NCBI GenBank assembly: GCA_034211175.1
Contig: JAXHUH010000171.1
Coordinates: 1-29,456 of the forward strand
Reading direction: 5' to 3'
Source: JAXHUH01 sp034211175
GTDB taxonomy: Bacteria; Actinomycetota; Acidimicrobiia; Acidimicrobiales; CAIXPF01
DNA: 29,456 nucleotides
Shown: one piece after another, positions 8,719-16,019 of the stretch
How positions within the stretch are numbered: the first letter of the stretch is position 1
Layout of the letters: each line of letters begins with the position of its first letter
The notes under the pieces: model-generated
The model's input: the letters and a program-made list of their open reading frames with translations, nothing else
Told to the model about the DNA's origin: nothing
The model's database searches: none
Program-made: the position numbers and the translations under genes

Positions 8719-8744
8719 CCGGAGGCTCCTGCGGAAGCCTCCGG
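8719..8744. other. Hairpin with 9-bp perfect stem
   Basis: CCGGAGGCT (8719-8727) and AGCCTCCGG (8736-8744) enclose an 8-nt loop. It is about 125 bp upstream of the small gene at 8870 and has no T-run. It may be a factor-assisted terminator or a leader structure; the sequence does not decide this. Confidence 0.45.
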
Positions 8745-8869
8745 CCTCCGGCCGCTGTCGGGAGGCGTCGCAGGTCTGATCGCGAACCGGACCGCGCCAG
8801 GACGAGACGAGACGATGGCACGATGTCGATCCGCGGCACCGAGAGCGACCCACGAGGACGGAGGGCGTG

Positions 8870-9349
8870 GTGACGAGCAGTGGCGAGGGATGGTCGAGCG
8901 CCCAGCCTGCGATGCACCCGGGCGCCGCGTTGCCCGAACCGCTGGAGCCGGTCACCGGGACCGGCGACGAGCTGCGGGTGGTCGGCATCGGTGCGGTCTG
9001 TGACCTGCGGCCACCGCGCCCCGACGACCGGACGTCGAGGAGCTTCGGCGTCAGCGAGTTCGTCCGGCTCGCCGACGGGCGGCAGGTCACCCTTCACGCC
9101 GAACGCGGCTTCACCGTCGGAGCCCGTGGCAGGCCCGAACGACGGCTGACCTTGACCACCGACGACGTGGTCCGCAACGTGCTGACCACGGTCCTGCCCG
9201 ACGACGACAGCATCGGTGAGGACCATCCGTGGGCGTGGCTGGCCAGCCTCGCCCGGGCTCGCGGCCTCGACGTGACCGAGGACGACCTCCGAGCGCTCGA
9301 CTACGAGATCGTCCTCACCGAACGGCTCCGAGGCTGGCTGGCCGGCTGA
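8870..9349 (+). CDS. Hypothetical acidic protein (159 aa)
   Basis: I do not recognise the family. After ~35 Pro/Gly-rich residues the protein has a compact segment with alternating strands (DELRVVGIGAVCDLR, SEFVRLADGRQVTLHAERGFTV, RRLTLTTDDVVRNVLTTVLPDD). It ends in a helical tail (WAWLASLARARGLDVTEDDLRALDYEIVLTERLRGWL). There is no signal peptide and no membrane helix. Two adjacent GTG codons (8867, 8870) could start it; GGAGG at 8860-8864 is spaced better for the second. Codon use and coherent sequence suggest a real gene. It is isolated, converging on the dehydrogenase at 9718. Confidence 0.65.
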   Translation: MTSSGEGWSSAQPAMHPGAALPEPLEPVTGTGDELRVVGIGAVCDLRPPRPDDRTSRSFGVSEFVRLADGRQVTLHAERGFTVGARGRPERRLTLTTDDVVRNVLTTVLPDDDSIGEDHPWAWLASLARARGLDVTEDDLRALDYEIVLTERLRGWLAG

Positions 9350-9717
9350 ACACCCACCCGCGTTGCCGCGCCCGAAGCCTCGCGGTCGGACGGACGCCGC
9401 GGTACGGCGGGTCGACCCTTCCGTCGCTCCACGCGTGGCCCCGCCGACCGACGAACGGCACCCGGGACTCGCGGCCGCCCGCGATCCGGCTTCGCGTCGG
9501 CGTCCCTCCCTCGAGCCGCGGAGCTGCTCGCCGTGCCCGAGCGCACTGTTCTCGACGCCCCTGTCGTCGACGTGACGCCGGCAGCCGTCCGGCATCGGAA
9601 CCCATGCGAACGCGGCGCCGGTCACACGACGCTCCGGGAGGCCGTCGCCCGCCCATATGGCTCATCTAACGGATCTCGGCGACGGCGCCACCAACCCGGG
9701 GACGACGCCCCGAGGGC
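9350..9717. other. Convergent intergenic stretch (~370 bp), no gene seen
   Basis: Lies between the stop of the small plus-strand gene and the stop of the minus-strand dehydrogenase. The open frames in it are low-complexity Arg/Pro-rich and unconvincing. The only structure noted is a 10-bp palindrome CCACGCGTGG at 9429-9438. No long hairpin with a T-tract was found. Confidence 0.5.
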
Positions 9718-10713
9718 TCACATGGCGCGGCCGGCGGGGCCGGTCGGGTCGACCGGGGTGAGCGGGTCGCGGCCGCGCAGGACGGCGATCAGGTTGTCGC
9801 AGCACAGGCGGACCATGTCGGCCCGGGTCTGGTGGGTCGCCGAGCCGAGGTGGGGCACGAGCACCGCGTTCTCCAGCCCCGCCAGCCCATCGGCCAGCTC
9901 CGGCTCACGTTCGAAGACGTCGAGCCCGGCGGCGGCGATCCGGCGGTCGGCCAGCGCGTGGACGAGCGCGGCCTCGTCGATCAGCGGGCCGCGGCCGACG
10001 TTGACCAGCACGGCATCGGGCCGCATCTGGGCGAGCGCGTCGGCGTCGATGGCGTGGTGGGTCTCGTCGGTCAACGGCGCGGTCAGGCACAGGAAGTCCG
10101 ACTGCTCCAGCAGCTCACCGAACGACACGTACCGAGCACACGTCGCCGCCTCACCGACCAGGTCGCGCCGGCGGTTGTGGTAGAGCACGTCCATCCCGAA
10201 GCCCGAGGCACGCCGGGCCACGGCACGCCCGATGCTGCCCATCCCGAAGATGCCGAGCGTGCGGCCGTGCACCGTCCGTCCGAGCAACTGCGACGGCCCC
10301 CAACCGGGCCACTCGCCGCTGCGCACCCAACGGTCGCCCTCGATGACGCGGCGGGCGGCTCCCAGCATCAGGGCCCACGCCATGTCGGCCGTGGTCTCGG
10401 TGAGCACACCGGGGGTGTTCGTGACGATCACCCCGTGGCGGGCGGCGGCCTCGAGGTCGACGTTGTCGTAGCCCACCGCCAGGTTGGACACGACCCGAAG
10501 CGACGGCGCCGCCTCGAACAGCTCGCCGTCGACCCGGTCGGACAGGAACGTCAACAACCCCTGGGCCCCCGAGGCGAGCTCGAGCAGCTCCTCGCGGGAG
10601 GCGGGCCGGTCCTCGGCCTGGTGCACGACCTCGACCCCGGCGTCGGTCAGCGGGCGCACCCCCGGATCGGGCAGGTGGCGCATGACGGCGACGACGCGAC
10701 GTGACGGGCTCAC
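9718..10713 (-). CDS. D-isomer-specific 2-hydroxyacid dehydrogenase, glyoxylate/hydroxypyruvate reductase type (331 aa)
   Basis: An NAD(P)H-dependent oxidoreductase that reduces 2-oxoacids such as glyoxylate or hydroxypyruvate to D-2-hydroxyacids. Visible are the substrate loop NLAVGYDNVDLEAAARHG (77-94), the nucleotide-binding GIFGMGSIGRAVA (GxGxxG at 157-162), catalytic Arg241 in NVGRGPLID, the Glu segment LDVFEREPE (264-272) and catalytic His288 in VPHLGSATH. Length is normal. I place the start at GTG 10713 (MSPSRRVVAVMRHLP), which gives the expected first strand; the frame extends further upstream but that part is Arg/Ser-rich junk. It lies downstream of the LacI gene on the same strand (106-bp gap) and could be read through from it. 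The exact 2-oxoacid is not deducible. Confidence 0.9.
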   Translation of the reverse strand: MSPSRRVVAVMRHLPDPGVRPLTDAGVEVVHQAEDRPASREELLELASGAQGLLTFLSDRVDGELFEAAPSLRVVSNLAVGYDNVDLEAAARHGVIVTNTPGVLTETTADMAWALMLGAARRVIEGDRWVRSGEWPGWGPSQLLGRTVHGRTLGIFGMGSIGRAVARRASGFGMDVLYHNRRRDLVGEAATCARYVSFGELLEQSDFLCLTAPLTDETHHAIDADALAQMRPDAVLVNVGRGPLIDEAALVHALADRRIAAAGLDVFEREPELADGLAGLENAVLVPHLGSATHQTRADMVRLCCDNLIAVLRGRDPLTPVDPTGPAGRAM

Positions 10714-10819
10714 GCCGCGGGACCCTACCTTCCCCGACCGGTCCACCCCGGTCGGAGCGCGCTCGGGTACGCGGGACCGGCCGCGACCAGGCGCTCGATT
10801 CAACCGCCCCCCGCGGTGA

Positions 10820-11839
10820 TCAGGGCGTGCGGCCCAGCCCACGCGACGACGCGCGGACGACGAGCTCGGTCGGGTGGATGATCTCCGTCCCCGGCTCCGC
10901 CTCACCCGAGATCAACGAGAACAGCAGGTCGGCGCACCGTGAGCCGGCGTCGCGGGGGCGGAGGTCGATGGCCGTGATCGGCGGGTCGGCCACCTGCATC
11001 AGCGGGCCGTCGACGCACGACGCCAGCAGCACGTCCTCACCGACGCGGCGTTCGAGCGCCCGCAGCTCCGGCAGGACCTGGGCCGCGGTGCCGTCGGGCC
11101 CGCACACCACGGCGTCGATCGCCGGGTCGCGCTCGAGGAGCCGGCGGGCCGCGGCGCGGACGTCGTCGGCCGGGGACTCGAACGGGATCCGCTCGATGCG
11201 CACCGGCGTGTCGTGGTCCTCGCACCAGCTCGTGTAGCCCCGGGTCAGGCTCGCCGACCAGTCCCACTCGTCCGCGGGCACGATCATCCCCGGACGGTTG
11301 GCGCCCGAGGCGGCGAGCTCGTCGAGCAGGTCACGCACGCCCTCGTCGTGGCGGCTCCAGACGGTGCCGTCGGCCGGTGTGCCCCCGGCGACCCGCTCGC
11401 AGGTGACCGCGGGCAGACCGACCTCGCGCAGGTGGTCGATGAGCGGGTCGTCGCGGACCGGGTCGGAGAGGACGACGCCGTCGACCCGGGGCAGGCGGCT
11501 GCGGTAGTCGGAACCGCTGCCGGTGAACATCGTGACGTCGTGGTCACGGGTGGCGGCCACGTCGAGCGCCCCGAACACGAACGACATGTAGTAGCTCGAC
11601 CGGTGGATCCGCTCGGGGACGTGGAGCCCGATGGCACCGGTCGACGCCCGACGCAGGTGGCGGGCTGCGTGGTTGGGCACGTAGCCGAGCTGCTCGGCGG
11701 CCGCGAGGACGGCCTGCCGGGTGGACGCAGCGACCCGGCCGCTGCCGCTCAGCGCGTCGGACGCCGTGGTCTTCGCCACCCCGGCGCGGCGCGCGACATC
11801 GATCAACGTTGCCCGGGACGACTTCGCCACGGCACACAT
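10820..11839 (-). CDS. LacI-family transcriptional regulator (339 aa)
   Basis: The N-terminal DNA-binding domain is classical: TLIDVARRAGVAKTTASDALSG (11-32) with the hinge helix LGYVPNHAARHLRR (51-64). A periplasmic-binding-protein-like effector domain follows, with recognisable parts such as GAIGLHVPERIHRSSYYMSFVFGALDVAATRD, VDGVVLSDPVRDD, AVVCGPDGTAAQVLPELR and ITAIDLRPRDAG. The start is ATG 11839, with GAGGG ten bases upstream; open frame before it is not LacI-like. It is divergent from the amine oxidase gene. The palindrome 72 bp upstream of its start, with two further copies before the importer, is the obvious operator set, so it probably controls the neighbouring operon and possibly itself. 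The inducer is unknown; an imported oligomer or amine is a plausible guess. Confidence 0.93.
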   Translation of the reverse strand: MCAVAKSSRATLIDVARRAGVAKTTASDALSGSGRVAASTRQAVLAAAEQLGYVPNHAARHLRRASTGAIGLHVPERIHRSSYYMSFVFGALDVAATRDHDVTMFTGSGSDYRSRLPRVDGVVLSDPVRDDPLIDHLREVGLPAVTCERVAGGTPADGTVWSRHDEGVRDLLDELAASGANRPGMIVPADEWDWSASLTRGYTSWCEDHDTPVRIERIPFESPADDVRAAARRLLERDPAIDAVVCGPDGTAAQVLPELRALERRVGEDVLLASCVDGPLMQVADPPITAIDLRPRDAGSRCADLLFSLISGEAEPGTEIIHPTELVVRASSRGLGRTP

Positions 11840-11881
11840 CGTACGACGGCCCTCAGCACCGTCCGTTCGCACGCCGACCCC

Positions 11882-11910
11882 TTGCACGCCGGAACCGCAG
11901 GTCGTACGTT
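11882..11910 (+). promoter_or_regulatory. Promoter of the copper amine oxidase gene
   Basis: TTGCAC (11882-11887) and TACGTT (11905-11910) are separated by exactly 17 bp and match the -35 and -10 consensus at four of six positions each. Transcription would begin near 11917, inside the palindrome that starts at 11911. A bound LacI-type dimer would therefore block initiation. The assignment is by pattern only. Confidence 0.55.
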
Positions 11911-11926
11911 GCCGGAACGTTCCGGC
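11911..11926. promoter_or_regulatory. LacI-type operator O1 (amine oxidase promoter)
   Basis: GCCGGAACGTTCCGGC is a perfect 16-bp palindrome with the central CG typical of LacI-family sites. The same 16-mer occurs at 14193 and 14226. It sits directly after the -10 box and 119 bp before the amine oxidase ATG. It is also 72 bp from the regulator's own start, on the other strand. Confidence 0.8.
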
Positions 11927-12044
11927 GCAGGCCACGCCGACGTTCGTGACCACCCCTCGGGCCCATCCCGACCCACCAGACGCCCGCACGGCCGACCACC
12001 CGCAGCACCCACCGCACCTGCGAGATCGAGGAGCGAGCCCGATC

Positions 12045-14129
12045 ATGACCGAGACCGCGCACCGCCCGACGTGCCACGCCGGGTCGAGCGACGAACGACG
12101 CCTCCTCGGCGACGGGGTCGTCGACCACCCTCTCGCCCCGCTCACCGCCGACGAGATCGCCATCACCCACCGGTTGCTGACCGCCGCCGAGCCCGACATG
12201 GGCGCGATGCGCGTCGCCTACCTCGGCCTCGACGAGCCCCACAAGGACGTCGTCGCCGCCCACCGCGACGGCGCACCGATCCCCCGCCGGGCCCGTGCGC
12301 TGATCATCGACCTCGACGCCGGGGCGTCCGGCGAGGTCGTGTCCCGCGAGGTCATCGTGTCGCTCGACGAGGAGCGGGTGGTCACGAGCCGGACGATCGA
12401 CCCGCTGGCCGAGGGCCAGGTACCGATCCTGGCCGAGGAGCACGAGCTCATCCGCGACATCCTCGCCGCCGAGGACGGATGGCGAGCCGCCCTCACCCGC
12501 CGGGGCATCGACGACCCCCGCACCGTGTGCCTCGCCGCGCTGAGCGCGGGCCGCTACGAGATCGAGGGCGAGGCGGGCCGCCGGTTGGCACGTGTGCTCG
12601 GTCACCACCAGCCCGAGCCGGGCGCGAACCCGTGGGCCCATCCGATCGACGGCCTGGTCGCCTACGTCGACCTCACCGAGCGGCGGGTCCGCGAGATCAT
12701 CGACACCGGCGCGGTGCCGATCCCGGCCGAGTCGGGCGATTACCACGTCGAGGGCGAGTACGGCCCGCCCCGCACCAGCCTCCGACCGATCGAGATCACC
12801 CAGCCGGACGGGCCGAGCTTCGAGATCGACGGCGCGGTCGTGCGGTGGGAGAACTGGAGCGTCCGCCTCGGCTACGACATGCGCGAGGGCCTGGTGCTCC
12901 ACCAGCTCGGCTTCGACGACGACGGCAGGACCCGCCCGATCATCGACCGGGCCTCGGTCGCGGAGATGGTCGTCCCCTACGGCGACCCCAGCCCGGTCCG
13001 GTTCTGGCAGAACTACTTCGACACCGGCGAGTACCAGCTCGGCCGGCTGGCCAACTCGCTCGAGCTCGGGTGCGACTGCCTGGGCGACATCACGTACTTC
13101 GACGTCACCCTCCCCGCCGCCGACGGCACCGCGACCACCGTGCGCAACGCCATCTGCATGCACGAGGAGGACGACGGGGTGCTGTGGAAGCACACCGAGA
13201 CGTTCAACGACACGATCGAGACCCGGCGCAGCCGCAAGCTCGTGATCTCGTTCTTCACGACGATCGGCAACTACGACTACGGCTTCTACTGGAACCTCTA
13301 CCTCGACGGGCGCATCGAGCTCGAGGCCAAGGCGACGGGCATCGTGTTCACCGCCGCCTACGACGAGCGGGCCGCGCCGTACGCGTCGGAGCTCGCGCCC
13401 GGCCTCGCCGCCCCGTACCACCAGCACCTGTTCTGCGCCCGGCTCGACATGAACGTCGACGGACCCACGAACGCGGTCGACGAGGTCGACCTCCGGCTGG
13501 TCCCGATGGGTGAGGGCAACCCCCACGGCAACGCGTTCGGCCAGTCGGTCACCCGGCTGCGCACCGAGGCGGAGGGCCAGCGGGTCGCCGACGGCTCCCT
13601 CGACCGGGCGTGGTACGTCACCAACCCGAACGTCACCAACCGCCTCGGTCGCCCGGTTGCGTACGTGCTACGGCCCGAGCACAAGCCGCTGCTGGCGGCC
13701 GACCCGGCGTCGGTCATCGCCCGGCGCGCCGCGTTCGCGACGAAGCACCTGTGGGTGACCAGCTACGACCCCGCCGAGCGCTACCCGGCGGGTGACCTCG
13801 TCAACCAGCACAGCGGCGACGACGGCGTCGCGGCGTACGCGGCCGCGGACCGCTCGATCGACGGTGAGGACATCGTGCTGTGGCACACGTTCGGGCTCAC
13901 CCATGCGCCCCGCACCGAGGACTGGCCGATCATGCCGGTCGACATCTGCCGCATGACGCTGCAGCCGGTCGGCTTCTTCGACCGGAACCCGACCCTCGAC
14001 GTCCCCCGCCGCCCCGGAGGGACGGCGTGCCACGACGGTGATGCCGGCGACGGCAACAGCAACAGCAACGGCGACGACGCAGCTGTAAGCGGAGCGACAG
14101 GCGACGAGCCCGCTGCTTCCTGCGCGTGA
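12045..14129 (+). CDS. Copper-containing primary-amine oxidase, TPQ type (694 aa)
   Basis: Oxidises a primary amine to the aldehyde, releasing ammonia and hydrogen peroxide. All catalytic positions are present: base Asp326 in YFDTGEY, Tyr410 in TIGNYDYG (precursor of the topaquinone cofactor), and copper ligands His459 and His461 in YHQHLFCARLD and His620 in FGLTHAPRTEDWP. Each lies exactly 28 residues after the corresponding residue of Arthrobacter globiformis phenylethylamine oxidase (D298, Y382, H431, H433, H592 from memory), so the fold is complete and uninterrupted. No signal peptide is visible, so it is probably cytoplasmic. The last ~40 residues form an extra Gly/Ser/Asn/Asp-rich tail. 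ATG 12045 has GAGGAG 11 bases upstream. It is the first gene after the LacI operator and precedes an importer. No aldehyde dehydrogenase follows. Confidence 0.95.
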   Translation: MTETAHRPTCHAGSSDERRLLGDGVVDHPLAPLTADEIAITHRLLTAAEPDMGAMRVAYLGLDEPHKDVVAAHRDGAPIPRRARALIIDLDAGASGEVVSREVIVSLDEERVVTSRTIDPLAEGQVPILAEEHELIRDILAAEDGWRAALTRRGIDDPRTVCLAALSAGRYEIEGEAGRRLARVLGHHQPEPGANPWAHPIDGLVAYVDLTERRVREIIDTGAVPIPAESGDYHVEGEYGPPRTSLRPIEITQPDGPSFEIDGAVVRWENWSVRLGYDMREGLVLHQLGFDDDGRTRPIIDRASVAEMVVPYGDPSPVRFWQNYFDTGEYQLGRLANSLELGCDCLGDITYFDVTLPAADGTATTVRNAICMHEEDDGVLWKHTETFNDTIETRRSRKLVISFFTTIGNYDYGFYWNLYLDGRIELEAKATGIVFTAAYDERAAPYASELAPGLAAPYHQHLFCARLDMNVDGPTNAVDEVDLRLVPMGEGNPHGNAFGQSVTRLRTEAEGQRVADGSLDRAWYVTNPNVTNRLGRPVAYVLRPEHKPLLAADPASVIARRAAFATKHLWVTSYDPAERYPAGDLVNQHSGDDGVAAYAAADRSIDGEDIVLWHTFGLTHAPRTEDWPIMPVDICRMTLQPVGFFDRNPTLDVPRRPGGTACHDGDAGDGNSNSNGDDAAVSGATGDEPAASCA

Positions 14130-14192
14130 ACTGCGTGTTTCGCAAGGTCGGCAGCCCTTTCGGCCCTCGTCGGGCCTGACTATGGTCGCCGT

Positions 14193-14208
14193 GCCGGAAC
14201 GTTCCGGC
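14193..14208. promoter_or_regulatory. LacI-type operator O2 (importer promoter)
   Basis: An exact second copy of GCCGGAACGTTCCGGC, 64 bp after the amine oxidase stop and 111 bp before the binding-protein ATG. A TATGGT at 14181-14186 could be a -10 box placed like that at O1, but no good -35 is seen. Its centre is 33 bp from that of O3, about three helical turns, which would allow two dimers to sit on the same face. Confidence 0.75.
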
Positions 14209-14218
14209 CTCTCTTCGA

Positions 14219-14248
14219 GTGTGATGCCGGAACGTTCCGGCATCACAC
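14219..14248. promoter_or_regulatory. LacI-type operator O3 inside a 30-bp perfect palindrome
   Basis: The third exact GCCGGAACGTTCCGGC (14226-14241) is extended symmetrically by GTGTGAT on the left and ATCACAC on the right, making a perfect 30-bp palindrome. It lies 70 bp before the ATG of the binding protein. As RNA it would form a very strong hairpin, so it could double as a terminator or attenuator between the amine oxidase and the importer. Confidence 0.75.
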
Positions 14249-14318
14249 GAGAAGACCATGCCGATCCGGGCACGACGTCCCACCGCGTCGGGTCCCGCCG
14301 ACCAAGGACGCTCACGAG

Positions 14319-16001
14319 ATGCGAACCGCCACCACGATCATCGGGCTCGCGGCGCTGCTCGCCACGGTCGCCTGCTCCGGCGACACCTCCTCGGGCGAGA
14401 CCGCTGCCGCCGACGACACGCCGACCGAGGAGGAGGGGACCGACTCCTCCACGGCCGACTCCTCGTCGGACGCGGACGGCGAGGCCGGGGCCCCGGCCGG
14501 GTACCTCGCCGAGGCCGACGCCGACTTCGGCTCCGGGGGCGTGCTCGAGATCCAGCTCGACTACGACACCGCGGAGGCCGGCGGGCTCGACCCGATGCTG
14601 GCCGACACCGCCCGGTCGTGGATGCTCTTCGACCTCGTCTACGAGACCCTCACGACGGTCGACGCCGACATGGCCGTCCAGCCCGGGCTGGCCGAGTCGT
14701 GGGACATGCCCGACGACACCACCTACGTGTTCACGCTGCGCGACGACGCCGTGTTCTCCAACGGCCGGGCCGTGACCGCCGACGACGTCGCCGGCAGCCT
14801 CCGCCGGATCGGGGAGGTCGGCTCGACGTGGACGCCGCAGCTCGGGCCGGTCAGCTCCATCGAGGCGACCGGCGACCTCGAGGTCACCGTCACCCTCGAC
14901 GCGCCCCACACCCCGTTCCTCGCCGCACTGGCCACGAGCCAGGCCGGTGTGATGCCGATCGCCGAGATCGAGGCCGGTGAGGTCGACCCGGCCACCGACC
15001 TGCTCGGCTCGGGCCTCCTCGTGGCGACCGACCACCGCCAGGACGAGTTCTGGTCGTTCGAGCCCAACCCCCACCACCCGCTCGCCGACGAGCTGGGGTT
15101 CTCGAGCGTCGAGATGGAGATCGTCGCCGAGGAGGCGACCCGCCTCGCCGCCCTGCGCGACGGCAGCGCCGACCTGGCCGTCCTCAACAGCGTCGACGCC
15201 CCCGACCTGCTCTCGGGCACCGACGAGGCGGCGGTGGTCAGCCAGACCAACACCGACTTCTACTACCTGATGATCAACTCCCGGCGGGAGGGCTCGCCGA
15301 TCACCGACGAGGCCGTGCGCTTCGCGGTGAACAGCGCCATCGACCGGGCCCAGCTCATCGACATCGCCTTCGCCGGCCAGTCGGCCCCCACCGGCGTGAC
15401 CCCGGCGGTGCTTCCCGACGCCTGCGACCCCGCCGCCCTGCCGTCGGCACAGGCGACGCCCGAGGACATCTCCTCCGCTCTGGCCGACGCCGGCGCCGAG
15501 GACCTGTCGTTGTCGCTGCTGATCTACGACGACCCGACCCAGGCCCAGATGGCGCAGATCATGCAGCAGCAGCTGGCGGGCCACGGCATCACCATCGAGA
15601 TCGAGCAGATGGACTACGTCTCCTACTCGGCGCTGGTCTACGAGCCCGACCCGGCCGACTTCGACCTGGCCATGAGCTGGTTCGCCGGCTACGCCGACCC
15701 GTCGATGGTCACCGGCTGGTGGAACCCGACCCAGGCCGTGTTCTCGTCGGTGTTCATGGAGGACGACCCCGACGTCAACGCCCTGATCGCCGAGGGGCGG
15801 GCGACGCCGCCGGGCGACGAGCGGGCCGCCACGTTCACCGACCTGTGCGCCGCGGTCGACGAGAACGCCGAGATGGTGCCGCTGCTCAGCCGCTCGACGA
15901 TCCTGGGCTTCCGGACCGACCAGCTCAGCCCGTCGTTCTACGCGGCGGAGGGCTACGGCAACTTCCTCCGCCTGCTCACCGAGTTCCGGGCCGCGCCCTG
16001 A
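14319..16001 (+). CDS. ABC transporter substrate-binding lipoprotein, family 5 (560 aa)
   Basis: An extracytoplasmic solute receptor of the dipeptide/oligopeptide/nickel class. It has a hydrophobic signal with lipobox ending ATVAC, so Cys19 would carry the lipid anchor. An acidic, Ser/Thr-rich tether follows (about 20-60), then the family-5 fold: LDYDTAEAGGLDPMLADTARSWMLFDLVYETL, PGLAESWDMPDDTTYVFTLRDDAVFSNGRAVTADDVAGSL and the C-terminal lobe. ATG 14319 follows the two operators. It is the first gene of a five-gene tightly packed unit ending at 20911. Ligand cannot be read from the sequence; peptides, amino-oligomers and polyamine conjugates are all possible. The -3 lipobox residue is Thr rather than the usual Leu, but the context is otherwise normal. 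Confidence 0.92.
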   Translation: MRTATTIIGLAALLATVACSGDTSSGETAAADDTPTEEEGTDSSTADSSSDADGEAGAPAGYLAEADADFGSGGVLEIQLDYDTAEAGGLDPMLADTARSWMLFDLVYETLTTVDADMAVQPGLAESWDMPDDTTYVFTLRDDAVFSNGRAVTADDVAGSLRRIGEVGSTWTPQLGPVSSIEATGDLEVTVTLDAPHTPFLAALATSQAGVMPIAEIEAGEVDPATDLLGSGLLVATDHRQDEFWSFEPNPHHPLADELGFSSVEMEIVAEEATRLAALRDGSADLAVLNSVDAPDLLSGTDEAAVVSQTNTDFYYLMINSRREGSPITDEAVRFAVNSAIDRAQLIDIAFAGQSAPTGVTPAVLPDACDPAALPSAQATPEDISSALADAGAEDLSLSLLIYDDPTQAQMAQIMQQQLAGHGITIEIEQMDYVSYSALVYEPDPADFDLAMSWFAGYADPSMVTGWWNPTQAVFSSVFMEDDPDVNALIAEGRATPPGDERAATFTDLCAAVDENAEMVPLLSRSTILGFRTDQLSPSFYAAEGYGNFLRLLTEFRAAP

Positions 16002-16019
16002 TCGGCGGGGGACGACGAC

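Larger units (their letters stand above)
7885..8866. other. Gene-poor stretch of ~980 bp with hairpins and a short tandem repeat
   Basis: No open frame in this stretch reads like a protein: all are Arg/Ser/Pro-rich, mutually overlapping and lack recognisable domains. Composition appears somewhat less GC-rich than the flanking genes. It holds two tandem hairpins (7981-8031), a 7-bp tandem repeat (8391-8422) and a 9-bp-stem hairpin (8719-8744), listed separately. It lies between the divergent HNH gene and the small plus-strand gene at 8870, so it must contain both promoters. It could be a decayed gene or hold an untranslated RNA. Confidence 0.5.

Noticed and set aside
11213..13513. A 766-codon plus-strand open frame
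   Set aside because: Overlaps the regulator antisense and the amine oxidase in another frame; Arg/Pro-rich sequence without motifs.
14219..14248. CRP-type site (TGTGAT and ATCACA arms)
   Set aside because: The TGTGA and TCACA half-sites are 18 bp apart instead of about 6, so the spacing is wrong; the inner 16-mer shared with two other sites explains the element better.
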